DNA from: Tolypeutes matacus
Taxonomy: Eukaryota > Chordata > Mammalia > Cingulata > Chlamyphoridae
DNA length: 64,000 nt
NCBI GenBank assembly: GCA_026826555.1
Contig: JAKSZT010054324.1
Span: forward strand, 124,001-188,000
Direction of reading: 5' to 3'
The position numbers were made by a program, and so were the translations under genes. This document shows, piece by piece, positions 1-13,170 of the stretch (the stretch's first letter is position 1; every line of letters begins with the position of its first letter). The notes under the pieces are model-generated. The model was not told the DNA's origin, made no database searches, and was given only the letters and a program-made list of their open reading frames with translations.

Positions 1-181
1 TTTAAATCTGTTACTTAGAAAAACTTCATTCTGACAGCTATGTGAAAAATAACTGGAGCTCTCTCTGCCTAGAGGGACCTGCACCAAGTCTTGGTATGTA
101 TTTCAGTCTTTCTCTCCCATTTCTCAGCAAGTTCTGTACTTTCCCCCATTTCCCAATTAAATTCTTTTTACTGGCCTAACT

Positions 182-222
182 AAAAAAAAAAAAAAAAAAA
201 AAAAAAGAAAGAAAAAAAAAAC
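182..222 (+). repeat. A-rich tract
   Basis: An almost pure A run with two G interruptions. The sequence just before it contains an AATTAAA-like hexamer about 20 bases upstream, so this could be the tail of a retroposed transcript. I do not recognise the body (positions 1-181) and see no convincing target duplication, so the origin is left open. Confidence 0.6.
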
Positions 223-589
223 GTAAAGAAGAAGAAAATCTTTGGACAGAGGAAACAGTAAAGAAGTTTGCTGACAGTGAACAGTGTACAAAGAATGAGG
301 AACTGAATTTAAGGAATGCGGTGTTTGGAGCGCCGCACATAATGGACATAGAGAGCTTGCAGTTTGTGAGTGTAGCATAACCTTGCCTAAGTGAGACCCC
401 TATCCAGAAAGCTCAATACTGTACCCATATATTTGGCTCACATCCAACTTATTGTTCAAAACACAGAGCCATGCCAGTGTGAGGAGAAAGCTTTCTGACA
501 AATCCACATGTCCAGCCCTCAATCTATGTTTGTAATGCCCAGTCCTCTACGTGTTTATTTCCTTTCTGAAGCATTGCAGGACCACTTGC

Positions 590-735
590 CTGCTACTGTA
601 CATTTTCCTGTTTCTGTGTTGTTTTGTACTAGGCTGTGAGCTCCCTGAGAAGAGTGGCTATGGGGACCCCACAACGTATCTATTTAAACACCACACATTG
701 TAGGCTGTAGTGGAAGTTCACTGAATAAGTAAATG
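590..735 (+). repeat. Old L2/MIR-type LINE/SINE 3' fragment
   Basis: Contains the ancient mammalian L2/MIR 3' phrase 'ctgtgagctccctgaga', followed about 80 bases later by a decayed 'cactgaataagtaaatga' end. Known of the family: this is the conserved 3' tail shared by L2 and related elements. It is heavily diverged, so the exact subfamily cannot be read. Confidence 0.6.
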
Positions 736-2029
736 AAAGAAGGACTGACACGTTAATGTGATAAGCATGAGACACAAGAAATAGTTAATATAAATGGCTA
801 GGGATTATCATGTTCTTTTAAACCTTTCCAGCTTTGACTGCCTTGCTACTATTTTGCCTCAATAATTTGAGATAATGCTTTCTTTCATGATTAACTGTAT
901 AAAATGGATCGTTAATTTTTATTTAATAGGACACATATTGTGTTTTAAGTGCTACATCATCAAAAACTTGATATCGATTCAGCTATGAAAATTTAATTAA
1001 AATTTCCCTAATAAAAGCTGTCTAAAAATTATTCTATACAATGCAACTGTATTGTAGGAGAGCTCACACTGAAATAGTGCCAGATATTTTCTGTCAATTG
1101 AAGTACAACAAAGAGTAAAATAAAATTTAAGAACGTAATTCATTCTTTTATTGTTAATTAAAATTAGGGAACAGAATTACCTTTTGTAAACAATGAGAAG
1201 ATAAATCATATATTCCCATATTTCAGCCCATGGTCTTAAACACTTTTAAATATAAAACTTTGAAATGATATTTAATTCATTGATTTTGTATGTAAAAATT
1301 TGAAAGCTTCATATGTTTTGCTCATTAAAAGAAGACCACTTGAGACCATTTTGAACAATCCCTTGGTTTCCATTAAAATCTATTCTCCATGGGTCTTTTA
1401 CAGGAACCAGTGAAATGAGCACCATTTCTAATACATCATTACTTCATCTATTTGTCAGTGCTACCAATGTTAAAGACCATTAAGGTCAATTTAATTATTA
1501 AGAAAAATGGTTGCTCATTATAGAAAATTTTAAACAAGAGTAAAGTGTGGACAAGGAAATAAAATGTCACTCTAACTTTTGGTGGAAGAGTAAAGTGGTA
1601 GTATGTTAGAAAGTGTGGCAGTATATATTCAAAATATTTTAAAATTCTTGCTGAAATGGTTTTTAATGACACCAGAGCTTAGAACATGTGTTTGTCTTCC
1701 ATCTATCTAGAATTACATTGAAGTAACTAAAAGTTAGAGCTCTATGTGAATACTGAAAAGAAAAAAGAAAACCAAAACAAAACATACCATCTGTGAAGGA
1801 GAGATTAATAGTTTCTGAAAAAGAGGGAGCGTATGATATCATTTTAATATTTAAATTGCAATAGAGCAAAACTGCAAACCAAAATTTAAGAAGAAAATGT
1901 TTCAAAGGAGATGGAATCTGTCTCTCCCAAACTCTCTACCCATTCTATCAGGAACTCTTGGTTTCATAACAAGGTAAAGTTAGGCAGGATCCAACCCGCC
2001 TTACCACCTCTACTGCAGCAGCCCTGATC

Positions 2030-2720
2030 TGAATAAACACATCTCTCATCTGGCTGATTGCAATGTGCAGGTTTTGCCCATTGAACCCTAGAGTCAACTC
2101 TTATTACAGCTACAGTGTGATGCTTTAAAAACATAAACCAGATCAAGTTGCTCCTGCGCCCAATGCCAATGAGCCCCCATTTCCCTTCAAACACAAGCCA
2201 AATTCTTTGCGTGAACTTCAAGGCCTTAACAGGTCAGCGCATTCCTTCTCTCTGATCTCCTCTCCTATAACTCCTTGTTGTAGCCCACTTGCCTTCTTGC
2301 TATACTTCAAACATGCCAGGGATACCCCCATCCCTGTTGTTTGTACTCACTGTGCCTTCTGCCTGGAATCTTCTTTCTCTAGATCTTCACATTTTTAGCT
2401 CCCTCACTGCCTTCAAGTATTTGCATAAATATTACCTTCACAATAAGGACTACCCTAACTACCAAAGTTAATAGAGATCTGTAATCCCCCTTCAACCTAT
2501 CCAAACACTACTACTCTGCTTAATTTCGTTTTTTATTTGTTATTTTATATTTCTAATATACTAAATAATGTATGTGTTATATTTATTCTCTTTTGTTTCT
2601 CTCCTCTCATGTACTACAAGATCCATAAGGCTATTAGTCTGCTTTATTAATTGGTGAATATCTCAGAACCTAGAAGAGTCTTTAGTGCATAGTAGATATA
2701 GAAGAAATAATCAACTGAAC
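2030..2720 (+). mobile_element. L2 LINE 3' end, ancient
   Basis: Recognisable L2 landmarks occur in order: 'accagatcaagttgctcc', a GAGCCCCCATTTCCCTTC-like stretch, 'tgccttctgcctggaatc', 'ctgccttcaagtatttgc', and a decayed terminal block (about 2,625-2,700) corresponding to the L2 tail. Frames starting at 2,207 and 2,289 are remnants of the L2 reading frame or chance; both are short and broken. The copy is old and cannot move. Confidence 0.8.
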
Positions 2721-4164
2721 TAGTGTTTAAATAATAACTTGAGTATTTAGACTTAAAAAATATGATGAGCAGAGTGAATTATAGAAAAGGGAAAAGAGAT
2801 CCATTGATCCTTGTGAAAGTAAATAAATCAAAAGATAAAAATTTTAAAGTGCTTCCTGATAAAAAAAAGAATAAGAATAATTTTTCCTCCAGATCTCTAT
2901 TCAGCAATACAGGTTGCTAGGAGACAATTGATCTACGCCTTCAAAGTTCTGAGGTAAAAAGCTTTGAATCTAGATTTCTATAGATTCAAATGGTCAGCTG
3001 ACTAACCATGTATGAATGCAATATAAGATATTTTTAGATTTCTTGGGCCTAGGTAAGCTTTTCTTTCACAAAATCTTTCTGAAATAAATACTACTCAAAT
3101 ATTTCATGATCAAAATGAAACTGGAATATAAGAATTAGGAATAGCTATGATTCAGGAAATAGTCACAACCTAGAATGCAATGACAAGAAAATGATTGATA
3201 AGAAGGGAACAGTGAACCTATAAATCTACTGGTTGAAATTAGTACCAGAAGGGCAAGGTCTCTGTGGAACGATTTTATGATTAAGAACACTCAAAATCTT
3301 AAAATTATAATGAAAACATATGGAATTTTTGTCAATGAAAAATATGGAAAGGCATATAAAATCTCTGAAACAATCCACTTACAAAAAAAAACATTGAAAA
3401 TTCATAGCAAAATTATGACATGATTTTTGAGTAATTTGGGGTGCTTGAGGAAAGCCTGTCTATTTTATTCCTCATGTTTATTATCTCTTTCAGATATCAC
3501 AGTTTTCTATGGATCTAATCTCTTTACCACATCAATAGAAAGAAGTATTTAAGTTATCATGATCCTGGGAATCCTATTTGGTATTTCTTTAGTTTTTATA
3601 GCAGCTTTTAGACAAGCATATTAAATGTACTTATAGACAAGATTGTTCCTTTTATAAAATATGACATGAAAACTATGATATGTTTTTCTGAAATATGAGT
3701 GATATTTGGGCCCATTGGATAGATATAGTCATAGGTAGAGATGATAATATCTCTCATAGTGAATCAAAGTTGATAATTCAAGATAGAAATGTTTAAATTA
3801 GTATTTAAAGGGAAACATTAAAACTAAAAAATAAAATAACAAGAAATGGGACATGGAGGAGCAAGTTGGTCAGGTAGTGTAAATTCACTGAAATCCTCTG
3901 TTAAAAGAATACATCTAAATTTTATAAATTGAGAACTAGAGTCACAAATATTGATTTTAAAGTTTTAATGACAACTACCAGACAAACTAAAAATAGATAT
4001 GGTTAACAGTGCTTACTACTGAGGGAGAATACTTCTAATTTTGGACTTGTCCTTAGCCTTTGAATCCTGCTCTACATACTTTAATTTTATTATATATTAA
4101 CATACCAATTTTTATTAATCAATTAGTTATATCATTAAAACAGCAATTTAAGAAATTATTGAGA

Positions 4165-4385
4165 AATTACCAACACCTGTAAATTTACCCTAAGGAAATA
4201 GCTTAAAATGACATTGGAAAAAAGGTTTATAGACAAAGATATGTACAATGAATAATAGTTAATAATTAAAAATTTGGAAAAAAAACTAATGCATAAAGAG
4301 GTATGACTTTTTAAATAAATTACTGTCTTTATGTATTTTGGAATATAATGTAATAAATAAAACCATATTCTTTGAATAAATTTAA
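4165..4385 (+). mobile_element. Old L1 fragment (ORF2 end / 3' UTR)
   Basis: The order 'ctaaggaaatagcttaaaa', 'agatatgtacaatgaataa', 'aaaatttggaaa' and 'aataaattactgtctttatg' follows the usual end of old mammalian L1 ORF2/3' UTR (short motifs before 'caacctaaatg...'), plus strand. It is strongly diverged and has no open frame. Confidence 0.5.
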
Positions 4386-4452
4386 TAACACAAGCACTAG
4401 TCATGCTATAAATGTCAATCAAAATGATTGTACATACAATCCTGCAAAATTG

Positions 4453-4478
4453 ATTATATATATATATTTTTTTTTTTT
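4453..4478 (+). repeat. (TA)n followed by poly(T)
   Basis: A short TA dinucleotide run passes directly into a run of about eleven T. It is a simple-sequence tract with no associated element recognised. Confidence 0.8.
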
Positions 4479-4913
4479 CTGGAAAAATATAATTGCAATT
4501 GTGTTTGTTTCTATTTTGTGTTTGTTTCTATTTTGTCGCATTTCAAATTATTTGATTGATATTTTCAAAGTTTGTATAGCTCTATATTTTCACAATTTCC
4601 TTATAGTAACTTTATAAGCAGGAAAAAAAATTTATTATGATTTCATGTGTTTAGTCTCATAAAAAATAATTTCAGGATTTTCTAAGAAATAACTATACTA
4701 AATTTTATAAGTTGCTATCAACTTTCTAGTATCTGTATTGGTGATGTAAAAAGGTATACAAAAATCATGTGTTGGGGAGACACATTTATCAACAATTATA
4801 ATTCAATATCTTAATGTGAAAACGATGGTATCTATATACTTTATGAAAGAAAAGTAAAAATCTAATGCTGAAGAGCAGTTATAGTTTTTATTTATTATAT
4901 ATATGTATATGAC

Positions 4914-4929
4914 ATATGAGATCTCATAT
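4914..4929. repeat. 16-bp perfect palindrome
   Basis: ATATGAGATCTCATAT is its own reverse complement. It sits inside a longer AT-rich, roughly symmetrical stretch (about 4,895-4,940). No function is implied; such sequences arise readily in TA-rich DNA. Confidence 0.8.
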
Positions 4930-5239
4930 ATATGTATAATGTTTTTGTAGCCTTATCAAGAGAGGCTTCACAAAGAATATGATAATGAGCTCATGACTTA
5001 AAGGGAGAATGCAATTTTATTATCCAAGGAAGGTAAAAAGGTCATTCACAGGGAGTACAGCATAAATAAATGCTTAGAAGCATAATTCACAGCATGGTGG
5101 GATAAGTTTCTGTTAATTCATTACTAGGTTACTAAGGTAATTTATTTATTATATTGAAAATAAAGTATCATTTACTCGAATGAAGACTTCATTGCCTTTA
5201 TGGAAAGAAATATAGGTAATATGTTCTACATTCAATATG

Positions 5240-5430
5240 GCCAAAAACATATGAGCACCACAATTAGATACCACTACAAGTATTTGTTAGTGTGGTTAAA
5301 TTTTTTTTTAAAGTCTGCCTATACCAAGCATTGATGAGGATGTGGAGGAAGTGGGCTCTCATACACTTCTGATGGAAGTGGGAAATGATACAACCACTCC
5401 GGAAAGCAGAGATTTTTCTTAAAAATTTAA
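5240..5430 (+). mobile_element. Old L1 ORF2 fragment
   Basis: 'gatgaggatgtggaggaa' followed by a decayed 'ctctcatacacttctgatgg' and 'gatacaaccactccggaaag' is the well-known C-terminal L1 ORF2 block (RCGERGT...LVHCWWECKMVQPLW region), plus strand. It is diverged and truncated on both sides. Confidence 0.7.
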
Positions 5431-7053
5431 ACCTTATTCTTAAATATTTGTTTCATGAAGAGTAATGCAATTTAACTATCTTAATGTTCATCAATCATGG
5501 AATGTTTCTCTGTCATTTATATTGCTCTTATATTTCATCCATTAATTAATTGTTATGCTTCTGCATTTTAAAATGTAAACATAAATAGCTACCCATTGCA
5601 TAGCACAATTTCAGTAAAAGATCCCCAACCTATGGCAAGGCTTATCAAAAATTCTTAAAACTGAAAATATTAGTTGACTAATGTACTTTATAAAAAATAA
5701 AACAATTAAAATACTCCAGGATCTGGAAAAATATGAAGAATGAATTACCTCAGATTTAAAAATTATAAATATTGAGTATTCTTAAAATCAGTTAGTCTTG
5801 GGCTACTGAATTAAAGACCATATCACAAGGTGACTTACTTTGTCTCAAAAGAATGGAGAGGTCTCAGCCCTCAATATATTAAAGGACACTGTTCCAAGGA
5901 GGCAAAAATTAGCATCAAACCCAGCTGTGCGTACATCTGTTTGCCTGTTCTCTGGGGTAGAATAAATCTTGAAGGGAGAAAGTTAATGAATGGGAAGGCT
6001 GCTAAGAAAATTGTGCAAGATAAATAGATAGCACCAAGAGAAATTTCTCTTTTGCTGAGAATTGCAATAGTTTTAGCAATTGTTATTTTTTTGTGTTATA
6101 TGAATGTAAGACATTTTCTCTGATTTTATGATGCATATCAAACTGCAAAACTTTTGCCTAACCAAACCTTACATCAGGGAGAAGTTATATAATATTAATG
6201 ATATTTTCAAAAGTAAAATAACATGAAAATTATGCACATGTAACATAAATTGCATGTTCTGAAGAATGATACCTCATTAATAGATAAGGAAACATATTCA
6301 ATAGCAAAACTAAAAAATGGAAATTACTTTCATTCCAAATAATACTGAAACTGTTCATTTCAGTTATTTCAAATAAAATGATAAACTAATTTTTTCAATA
6401 CATATAGTCATGTTTAAATGAAACACATGATTGACTATATGAAAGAAAAGGGAAAGGCAGAAAAAAATTTTGCTTCCATAGATTAGTGATCCTGGATTAT
6501 ATTCTTGAATCAACTATTAAACAACAATAATTTTAATCTCCTTTCCTTTATAACTGCTGGTTTCTGATAATTTTATATTGTTTATCTATATACTCAGTCA
6601 TTATGAATTATTATTAAATATACACAGACACTGAATATAAATTTTAATATATATTTAGCAAGGTATATTTTCAGTGAACGTTTTGCCATTATACACAACA
6701 CAAAAATAATTCAATTATTAAACTATACTACCAACTTAAGACTTGTTTGGATTCCAAGAAGGTATGGCAGCCTGCTGGCTTAAATGTTATGGTGCAATTT
6801 GAAATGCAGGAGAGACAAGAACAATTTCTATCTCTTTTAAACTCCTCATTGTGTCAGTGTCCAACTTGGCCCAGTCATATTTTTCAATATTTAAGACTAT
6901 GTGTTGTTATGGACATCCTATAAAGCCAGTTCAGGAGCCTGGATTCATTTTATTGTCCTGAAGTCACTATACCTCTAATATAATATTTTTTATCCATAAG
7001 GATAAGACTAATATAAAGCAAGCTCTGCAGATTTTTTTTTTAATGACTTCCTG

Positions 7054-7092
7054 GCCCATTACTGTGATCTATGCATAGATAGCATAATGGGC
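7054..7092. repeat. 39-bp inverted repeat (hairpin/cruciform former)
   Basis: The outer arms GCCCATTA (7,054-7,061) and TAATGGGC (7,085-7,092) are exact reverse complements. The centre ATCTATGCATAGAT (7,067-7,080) is a perfect 14-bp palindrome. Only a 5/4-base asymmetry separates inner and outer stems. There is no homopolymer or TA-repeat that would make this trivial. Its role is unknown. Confidence 0.85.
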
Positions 7093-7984
7093 TAAGTCTC
7101 TCTGATCAATGGCAAAGACCTCAGTTTGTGTTGAATAATAAAATAAGTTCATAGCTTTCTTACAGCATATTTATTTTAAATAAATATTCATTAGCTTCTG
7201 AAGCCTTGGCGCCAAGAAAAAGTGAATGCAAAAATCATATGTAAATAAATGCCATTATCCTTATTAGCATGCTCACATTCACTGATGGAAAAAAAAAAGA
7301 TGATGCAAAACATGCTAGGTTCTAACCATTCTTAGCTGGCATTATGCAGATGAACAGCCTGAATTTCATCATGAGAAATAAGTTAGTTTGTGCAAATAAG
7401 GTATAGCTCTTAACCACAAATAGAGAATAAAACTGTCTTAAGAAAGAAAATATAAATGTATACTCATTTTTGTGCAGTCTGGCAAAAACTCACTAACTCA
7501 TGTTTCCTAAAAAGACTGCTAACCTGTAATGGTGAAGACAAAATTGCTATATGAATGGTGACTGTATTGATGTTGAATATACTCTGATATTTATCTATTA
7601 TTTAGGCAAAATTTCTCTGGGAATATGAATAAATGGAAAAATTAATTAGCATATGAAATATTTTATGAAAATAAATATGCATATATTATGGAATATACAT
7701 ATACACACATATATATACACACATGTACATGCAGCATGTACACATTTTCTTAGCAAATGGTTCCTACATGGACCCTAAAAATTGCCATACCAGCATGGTT
7801 ATAAATTATGGGAAATTTTTAATTAGTAAAGTGTGAATTTATGAGATTTCACTTTTTCTATAAATTGCCAAAAAAGAAAGATATATTTTGAAATACAGTG
7901 TTCTAAAATCCATATTTACCTTAGAGGGAAATTTTACAAAGTAAAATATATGATTGTTGGTAATTGTTGAATATTCAGACCTTT

Positions 7985-8190
7985 GAGTAAAACTGTTGAT
8001 GTCAAATAACTTTTCTGGTCTTCATTTCTCTAATCTGGAAATAACATTAGTTACATGTTAGGATCATGAGAATTATTGGATATTATATAGTTAAGTGTTT
8101 AGCAATCTTGCTTGACACATAGAAGGCATTAGACATTACACAACATATAGCATTAATCCTGTTAAACATTATTATTATTATATAAATAGT
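7985..8190 (+). repeat. MIR SINE
   Basis: The MIR core and 3' order is visible: 'cttcatttctctaatctgga' (the 'cctcatctgtaaaatggg' block), a decayed 'aggatcatgagaatta', then 'tgcttgacacatagaaggc' and a (ATT)n end. Ancient tRNA-derived mammalian SINE, plus strand. Confidence 0.75.
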
Positions 8191-8289
8191 AGTAGTAGTT
8201 TTAATATACTTGTAGTTATGTTTTCTTAGGTTTGGAAGAGTATAATTAAAAGTCTGATTCCAAGTTGATGTTTTTTCCTCAACTTTGAA

Positions 8290-8665
8290 AAAAATTTTTT
8301 TAAATTAAAGAAGTTGTAAGATTACAGAAAATTCATGCCTAAAACACAGAGTTCCCATGTAACCCTATAATTAACACTTTGCATTAGTGTGGTACATTTG
8401 TTACCATTCATAAAAGAACGTTTTTATAATTGCACTATTAATGATAGTCCATCATTTTTAATGGTTTTCACTGTTTTGTACAATTGTATGGTTTTTTAAA
8501 AAAATTTTGTTTGTGTAACATATATATTACCTAAAATTTCCCCCTTTAATGACATTCAAATATATAATTCAGTGCTGGTAATTATGTTCATGATGTTGCC
8601 CTACCATAACCATCATCCATTCCCAAAACTTTAGGAGCAACTCAAATAGAAATTCTGTACAAAGA
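8290..8665 (-). mobile_element. Old L1 3' UTR fragment
   Basis: Read on the minus strand this carries typical placental L1 3' UTR phrases: on the plus strand 'ttgcattagtgtggtacatt', 'gatagtccatc', 'attcagtgctggtaatta' and 'tcaaatagaaattctgtac'. There is no coding part. It abuts the left end of the ERV at about 8,690. Confidence 0.65.
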
Positions 8666-8848
8666 GTGCTGACTTCTTTTCAAGCTTTCTTTTTAAGTTC
8701 CACCCTCCCATCCAGACAGGCTAAGAAAGCCCTCCCACATGCATGCCTATTTCTTTGGCACCAGCAGGAAATTTAAACCTCTTGATCATGGGAACTTTTC
8801 CTCAGTCACACCTTAGCCACTATAACAACCAAATCTATTCCCTCTATA

Positions 8849-9494
8849 TGAAAGTTTGGGGCTTTTTTGTGGATCCCCAAAAGGATCATATTTCTGGAGT
8901 TAATCTATTCCTGTGGGTGTGGGACCCTTTGATTGTATTGAATTCAGTGGGCGGTCTTTGATTGGATTCCATCAATGAGGCATGATACAGAGTGGATCTT
9001 GGCCCTTTTGCTGGAGTTCTTTATAAACAGAGGCCTGGAAGCAGAGGCACATAGAGAAAAGCAGCAGAGACAGAGAAACCTCTAGAGGCTGGAATCAGAG
9101 GAGCACAGAGGCATGGAAAGAGGCCTCCAAGAAGCTGAAAGAGATGAGGCCCAGAGGAGAGGGGAGAGACAAGTCATAGGCCTGATCACCCACAGCTGAA
9201 CTTAGAGACTGGCAGAGCCACCATTAAACACTGCCATGTGTCTGATTGTCTAGAGCTGAGCTCTGGGTGAAAGTGAGCCTGGAGGGGAAGGCAGAGACAT
9301 CAGCAGAGACTAGTCACTGTTGTGCCTTGCCATGTGGCAGGAGGCCAGGATCTCTAGCAGCCAACCTCTGCTGATGCCTTGATTTGCACATTTTCACAGC
9401 CTCATAACTGTAAGCTTTTAACCTAATAAATTCCATTATAAAAACCACCCGAGTTCTGGTATTTTGCATTGGTATCCTTTAACAAACTAAAACA
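8849..9494 (+). mobile_element. MaLR-type solo LTR (TG...CA)
   Basis: A roughly 645-bp LTR begins TGAAAGTTTG and ends GTATCC...AACTAAAACA. It contains 'attcctgtgggtgtgggacc', an A/G-rich 'agagaaaagcagcagagaca' centre, 'gatgaggcccag' and a terminal AATAAA (about 9,424), and it shares this order with the LTR at 56,761-57,295. Flanks read ctcta (8,842-8,846) and ctctg (9,495-9,499), a plausible 5-bp target duplication with one change if the element starts at 8,847. It lies within the ERV's left LTR, so it is younger than that ERV. Confidence 0.75.
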
Positions 9495-9650
9495 CTCTGC
9501 TTTGCCCAAGTCAGCCAGGACCTGCTTGTGCCTACTCATCTTCCTGTGTCCCTTGTGTAAGTAATAGACATTCTCAAAAATTCTCTTGGAGTGCTATCAG
9601 GATTGGCATCTGAATCAAATTTCAGTTGTGGTTCCATGCCACTTCTAAGA
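9495..9650 (+). other. ERV 5' LTR, right part (R/U5 side)
   Basis: The sequence following the MaLR insertion resumes at 'ctctgctttgcccaagtcag' and matches 14,626-14,790 with moderate divergence. Joined in order with about 8,790-8,845, it forms one LTR end. The internal region starts after about 9,650. I could not identify a primer-binding site with confidence. Confidence 0.6.
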
Positions 9651-11420
9651 TGAAAATAAAAACAATTGTCATGTTTGCCAGGAGTGCTCTAGGCTTCCCC
9701 TGCTGTGAGCTTAATAATTAAGTACAAACCATGGCACAAAGTATGTGGGATACCTCCACTGCTTGCTGACAAACTTTCACCTTGAGTTGTGCTGCATTAG
9801 TTTAGTCCTACCAAGACTCTGTTACAGATATAGCCAGTCTAAATTGTAGTTGTGATACTTGGCATCAGAGGACAAAATTGGGGCCCTCATTAAATTGTCC
9901 CTGAGTCATGTGCCTTGGACACCTCCCCCACCCCATCTGTGTGTTTTAGAATTAATTGTGTGTCTGTGACTGATTCTGTTTTCAGGGGAAAGACTTTACC
10001 TGGGTCTAATTGGTTGCATGTCTTAACCAGGCACCCATTCTAGAGTGCTTAGGGAAAAGACTATATCCTGTGCTATGTGTGGGACCATTAGGTAGTTGCT
10101 TATGAAAGTGCAATCACAGATAGTACAGGAATAAATAGAGTGAGAGAGAGAACTGAAAGAGAGAAAGCACAAAGGCAGCCATTATGTGCAGATGGCTCAC
10201 ATGTACCCTTAAATAGCTCTGCTGCTCCTGCTTCCATTGTCTTTGTCACAGCAAAGATTCTGATCTTCAAGATTTTAGGGGAAAAATCTATGGGAGTCAG
10301 GTTGAACAAACACGTAAGAAAAGTGGCTCACGGGGCATATGGGAATGCCTCTATATATTAGTCATTCAATACATGTCTGGTAGGCAGGATAATCCCTAAT
10401 CAAGTCCTATTCCCCAGGAAAAAAAAAAGAAGAGTGCCTCCAAATTCCCCACTCAACCAACTCCTCCTAAAGGGCCAGAGGGCACCATGACCCTGTTGAC
10501 TAATTGTAAAACAGACCAATAATAAATACAGTTCCTCTTAAGTGCTACAATTATCAACAACTATCAATATGCTAAAGACTACTCTACTCCCAGCTTATAT
10601 CCAATGCCCCCTAAAGCTGGTAAGGTAGCTACCATGGGGGATTTCTCTAACCGTGAAGATATTTTCGGGACCTCCTGAAAGGGAAAGTTTATTACTGTAA
10701 GATGGGTTGAGAAGACCTTCCTTAAGTGTGTCCTATAATCACCAGAAAAACAATACAATGGGAAGAAACTGAAAGTGAAACAGAAGTCCATGCTTTGCTT
10801 AGCCTGGGAATTCAAAATTCATTAAAGGATTTTATACAACTAACAGAAGAAATGGGAGCTGATTGGCTCTAGCACTCTTATAATTCTGGTTCTGAATTAA
10901 TTTTATGCCTCCTGTAAACCCCTTTACAGTGGAGTTCTGGATACCATCTCCTCTGCTTCTTGCTGTCTCTGGGGCATTCATGATGACTGTAAATTGCTTC
11001 TGATGCACAAGGCTGCCTACTTCTGCCTGCATTATAGGCTATTAGAACTGCAACTGTTGGCTGTATATTGTGCCTTCCTAGAAACGGAGGCCTTTACTGA
11101 ACCTTTGATACCTTGCACCCAGCAGTCCATTATGCCCTTGAACATGGAGACCACACCCCAAAATCTTGAACCAAACCTGGGATTTCTGGCATGTCCTTCT
11201 TGCAGGGGGAGGTGGCCTCTCCTTTCCTCAGTTCCTTGTCAGATTCCATGGTGCTAGAGGAATACCCCTCAGACCACTTGGCTACATGGGGAACCCGTTG
11301 TGATCAACTGAGTGAACAACAAAGGGAAGTCATCTATTTTAAGGTTGGAAGCACTATACATCTAAAAAAGCACACTGGAGGGAAGCTGCTTTTAATCTCT
11401 TAACTAATACATCTCTGATA
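9651..11420 (+). pseudogene. ERV internal region, gag/pol side, degenerate
   Basis: Position between the LTR and the RNase H remnant predicts gag, protease and reverse transcriptase here. There is room for only about 1.8 kb, and I could not recognise a catalytic reverse-transcriptase motif or a zinc knuckle. Short frames at 10,994-11,257 and 11,191-11,403 are isolated, have no convincing domain and are not called as genes. The region is therefore shortened and heavily mutated. Confidence 0.4.
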
Positions 11421-11424
11421 AAAG

Positions 11425-11590
11425 ATGGAACCCAAGGGTCAGCACAATTAGCTGAACTTCAGGCAGACATCTTCTATTGGAGGATTGCCTGGTCAACAAT
11501 CAGCCTAATCTACATCTTTACCTACTCATCAGCCATTGCTAATGAGCTAGTCATTTGGTCTGTCCAATAGCAACAACAATCCCTTATTTC
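11425..11590 (+). pseudogene. ERV pol RNase H remnant
   Basis: The frame reads a DGTQGSAQLAELQA-like stretch, then IFTYSSAIANELVIWS and a stop. Known of the family: gamma-type RNase H has an acidic D, the SAQxAEL helix with a catalytic E, and a later TDSxAxAxGLxxW segment. Here the AEL glutamate is kept but the aspartate of the TDS motif reads Y, and stops follow. It is a broken relic that shows the element's orientation (plus) and pol content. Confidence 0.6.
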
Positions 11591-13170
11591 AATTCTGCCT
11601 TCTTTGGCTTAAAGAGTTTTGGGAATTACTTTCTTCTCCTATATCAAGGAAAAAATTAAGGTTACACATGACACTCCAGATGCCTTTCCCCTATGTTTGG
11701 CCTAATAGTTCCATGAAACATAGAGCAGTCTTTGCTCTTGTGGTTTGGGCCAAACACAAAGGGCTCACCTTGGTGGCCAACATGGTGACAAACCAATAAC
11801 AAACCCACGTTATTGGCTTTATAATCACTGGGGTGCCATCTTATTGAGATCCCCATCTTCCCTTTCTTTCATCTATCCCTTTTTTACCTTGCTTCCATCC
11901 TGACTGGGTTGGAAGCAGACCAAAGATGGATTGTTAGTTATGATCCACTCACAACTGAATGTCCCTCTGGAGATCCCTTAGGGCTGATCTGGCATCCTGA
12001 CAATAATGATTTGCTTAAACTGAAAACTTTGCCAAAAGTTTTTGGTTATAAAGGATATTTAATTCATAATTCTAATGATCTCACTCAGGAAGTGTGGATT
12101 ATTTGCTGCAAAACTCACACCCATAACAGTGTAGATAGCGGAGAAAGGCCAAGAAATGTTAAAAATCTATCTCATCCAAGAGCATCCTCCACTAAGGAGT
12201 GCAGGCTCCCCCCAACCACAAAGGCCTGAAATGCAACATCAACCAGTCTACACTATGCTGTCAACGACCCTACCCCACACTGTACCTCAGGTTATAGCAT
12301 TCACAGAGCACAAATATAACTCCTTGTTCTGGCTTTCATTGCCTGCCTAAGCCTACTTTGGGTAATAAGTTGGGCTGGGACATTGCAGATCATTGGGCAG
12401 ACCCCACCTTAAAAATATGATAGCAACTGGGTTATATTCAGGCAGAGCCTCCACGTAAATTTACCCTGGGCTCTTCAGCACCCTGCTGTAGTAAACCACT
12501 AGATGGCACCATAATTTCATTTGCAACTTGGGGCAACATTTTCTAATGTTTAAAGGATACGTTATGTTCTATTACAAACTCACAAAGGAGTCACACCACA
12601 CAGGAGGCAGCACATATACTTAATGCATGCCCCACTGTTAAGCCTTTTGAATTAATGTCCATCTACCCGGAAAATACACGTCAGACTATTATTGAAAGGC
12701 CAGCAAAAAGTCTTATGTAGGGATATACAATGGGCTTCTCTGGGATTATTATAGCCCCAATATGATGTCACTATAGTGATCTCTTTTCTAGTTCATGTGC
12801 TCATAGTTATCTAACTACATTCATGTATATCTGTGTCTCCCTGACCAACAAGCCTTTATGTTCTAAGTTTCTCTATGATTGTTACAACCAAGTGAGGTTC
12901 CTGACCTCACTCTCAACCAACTCTGTGATGGCCTAATGTATCATCAGATTATCTCTGCTTTGCAGCTGAACATATCCTTGATGATGACATCAGGACCACA
13001 GTTGTACTCATTCTTGATGATGACCTCAGTCCAATGTTGAACTCATCCCAGGTAGAAGAATCCACTGCCTCAAGTCCTCATTACAGACTCCATAAAATAC
13101 CTGGTTTCCTTTACCCCTAACACATCCTCCTGCTCTCCTCACCTCTCCTTCTTCCCCAATACAGCTCCAA

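Noticed and set aside
182..222. Processed pseudogene ending in poly(A)
   Set aside because: The A-run is real, but the upstream sequence is cut by the window start and has no coding similarity that I recognise.
11909..12229. 106-residue plus-strand frame
   Set aside because: The longest frame within the decayed ERV but with no recognisable integrase, envelope or cellular domain; kept only as part of the ERV relic.
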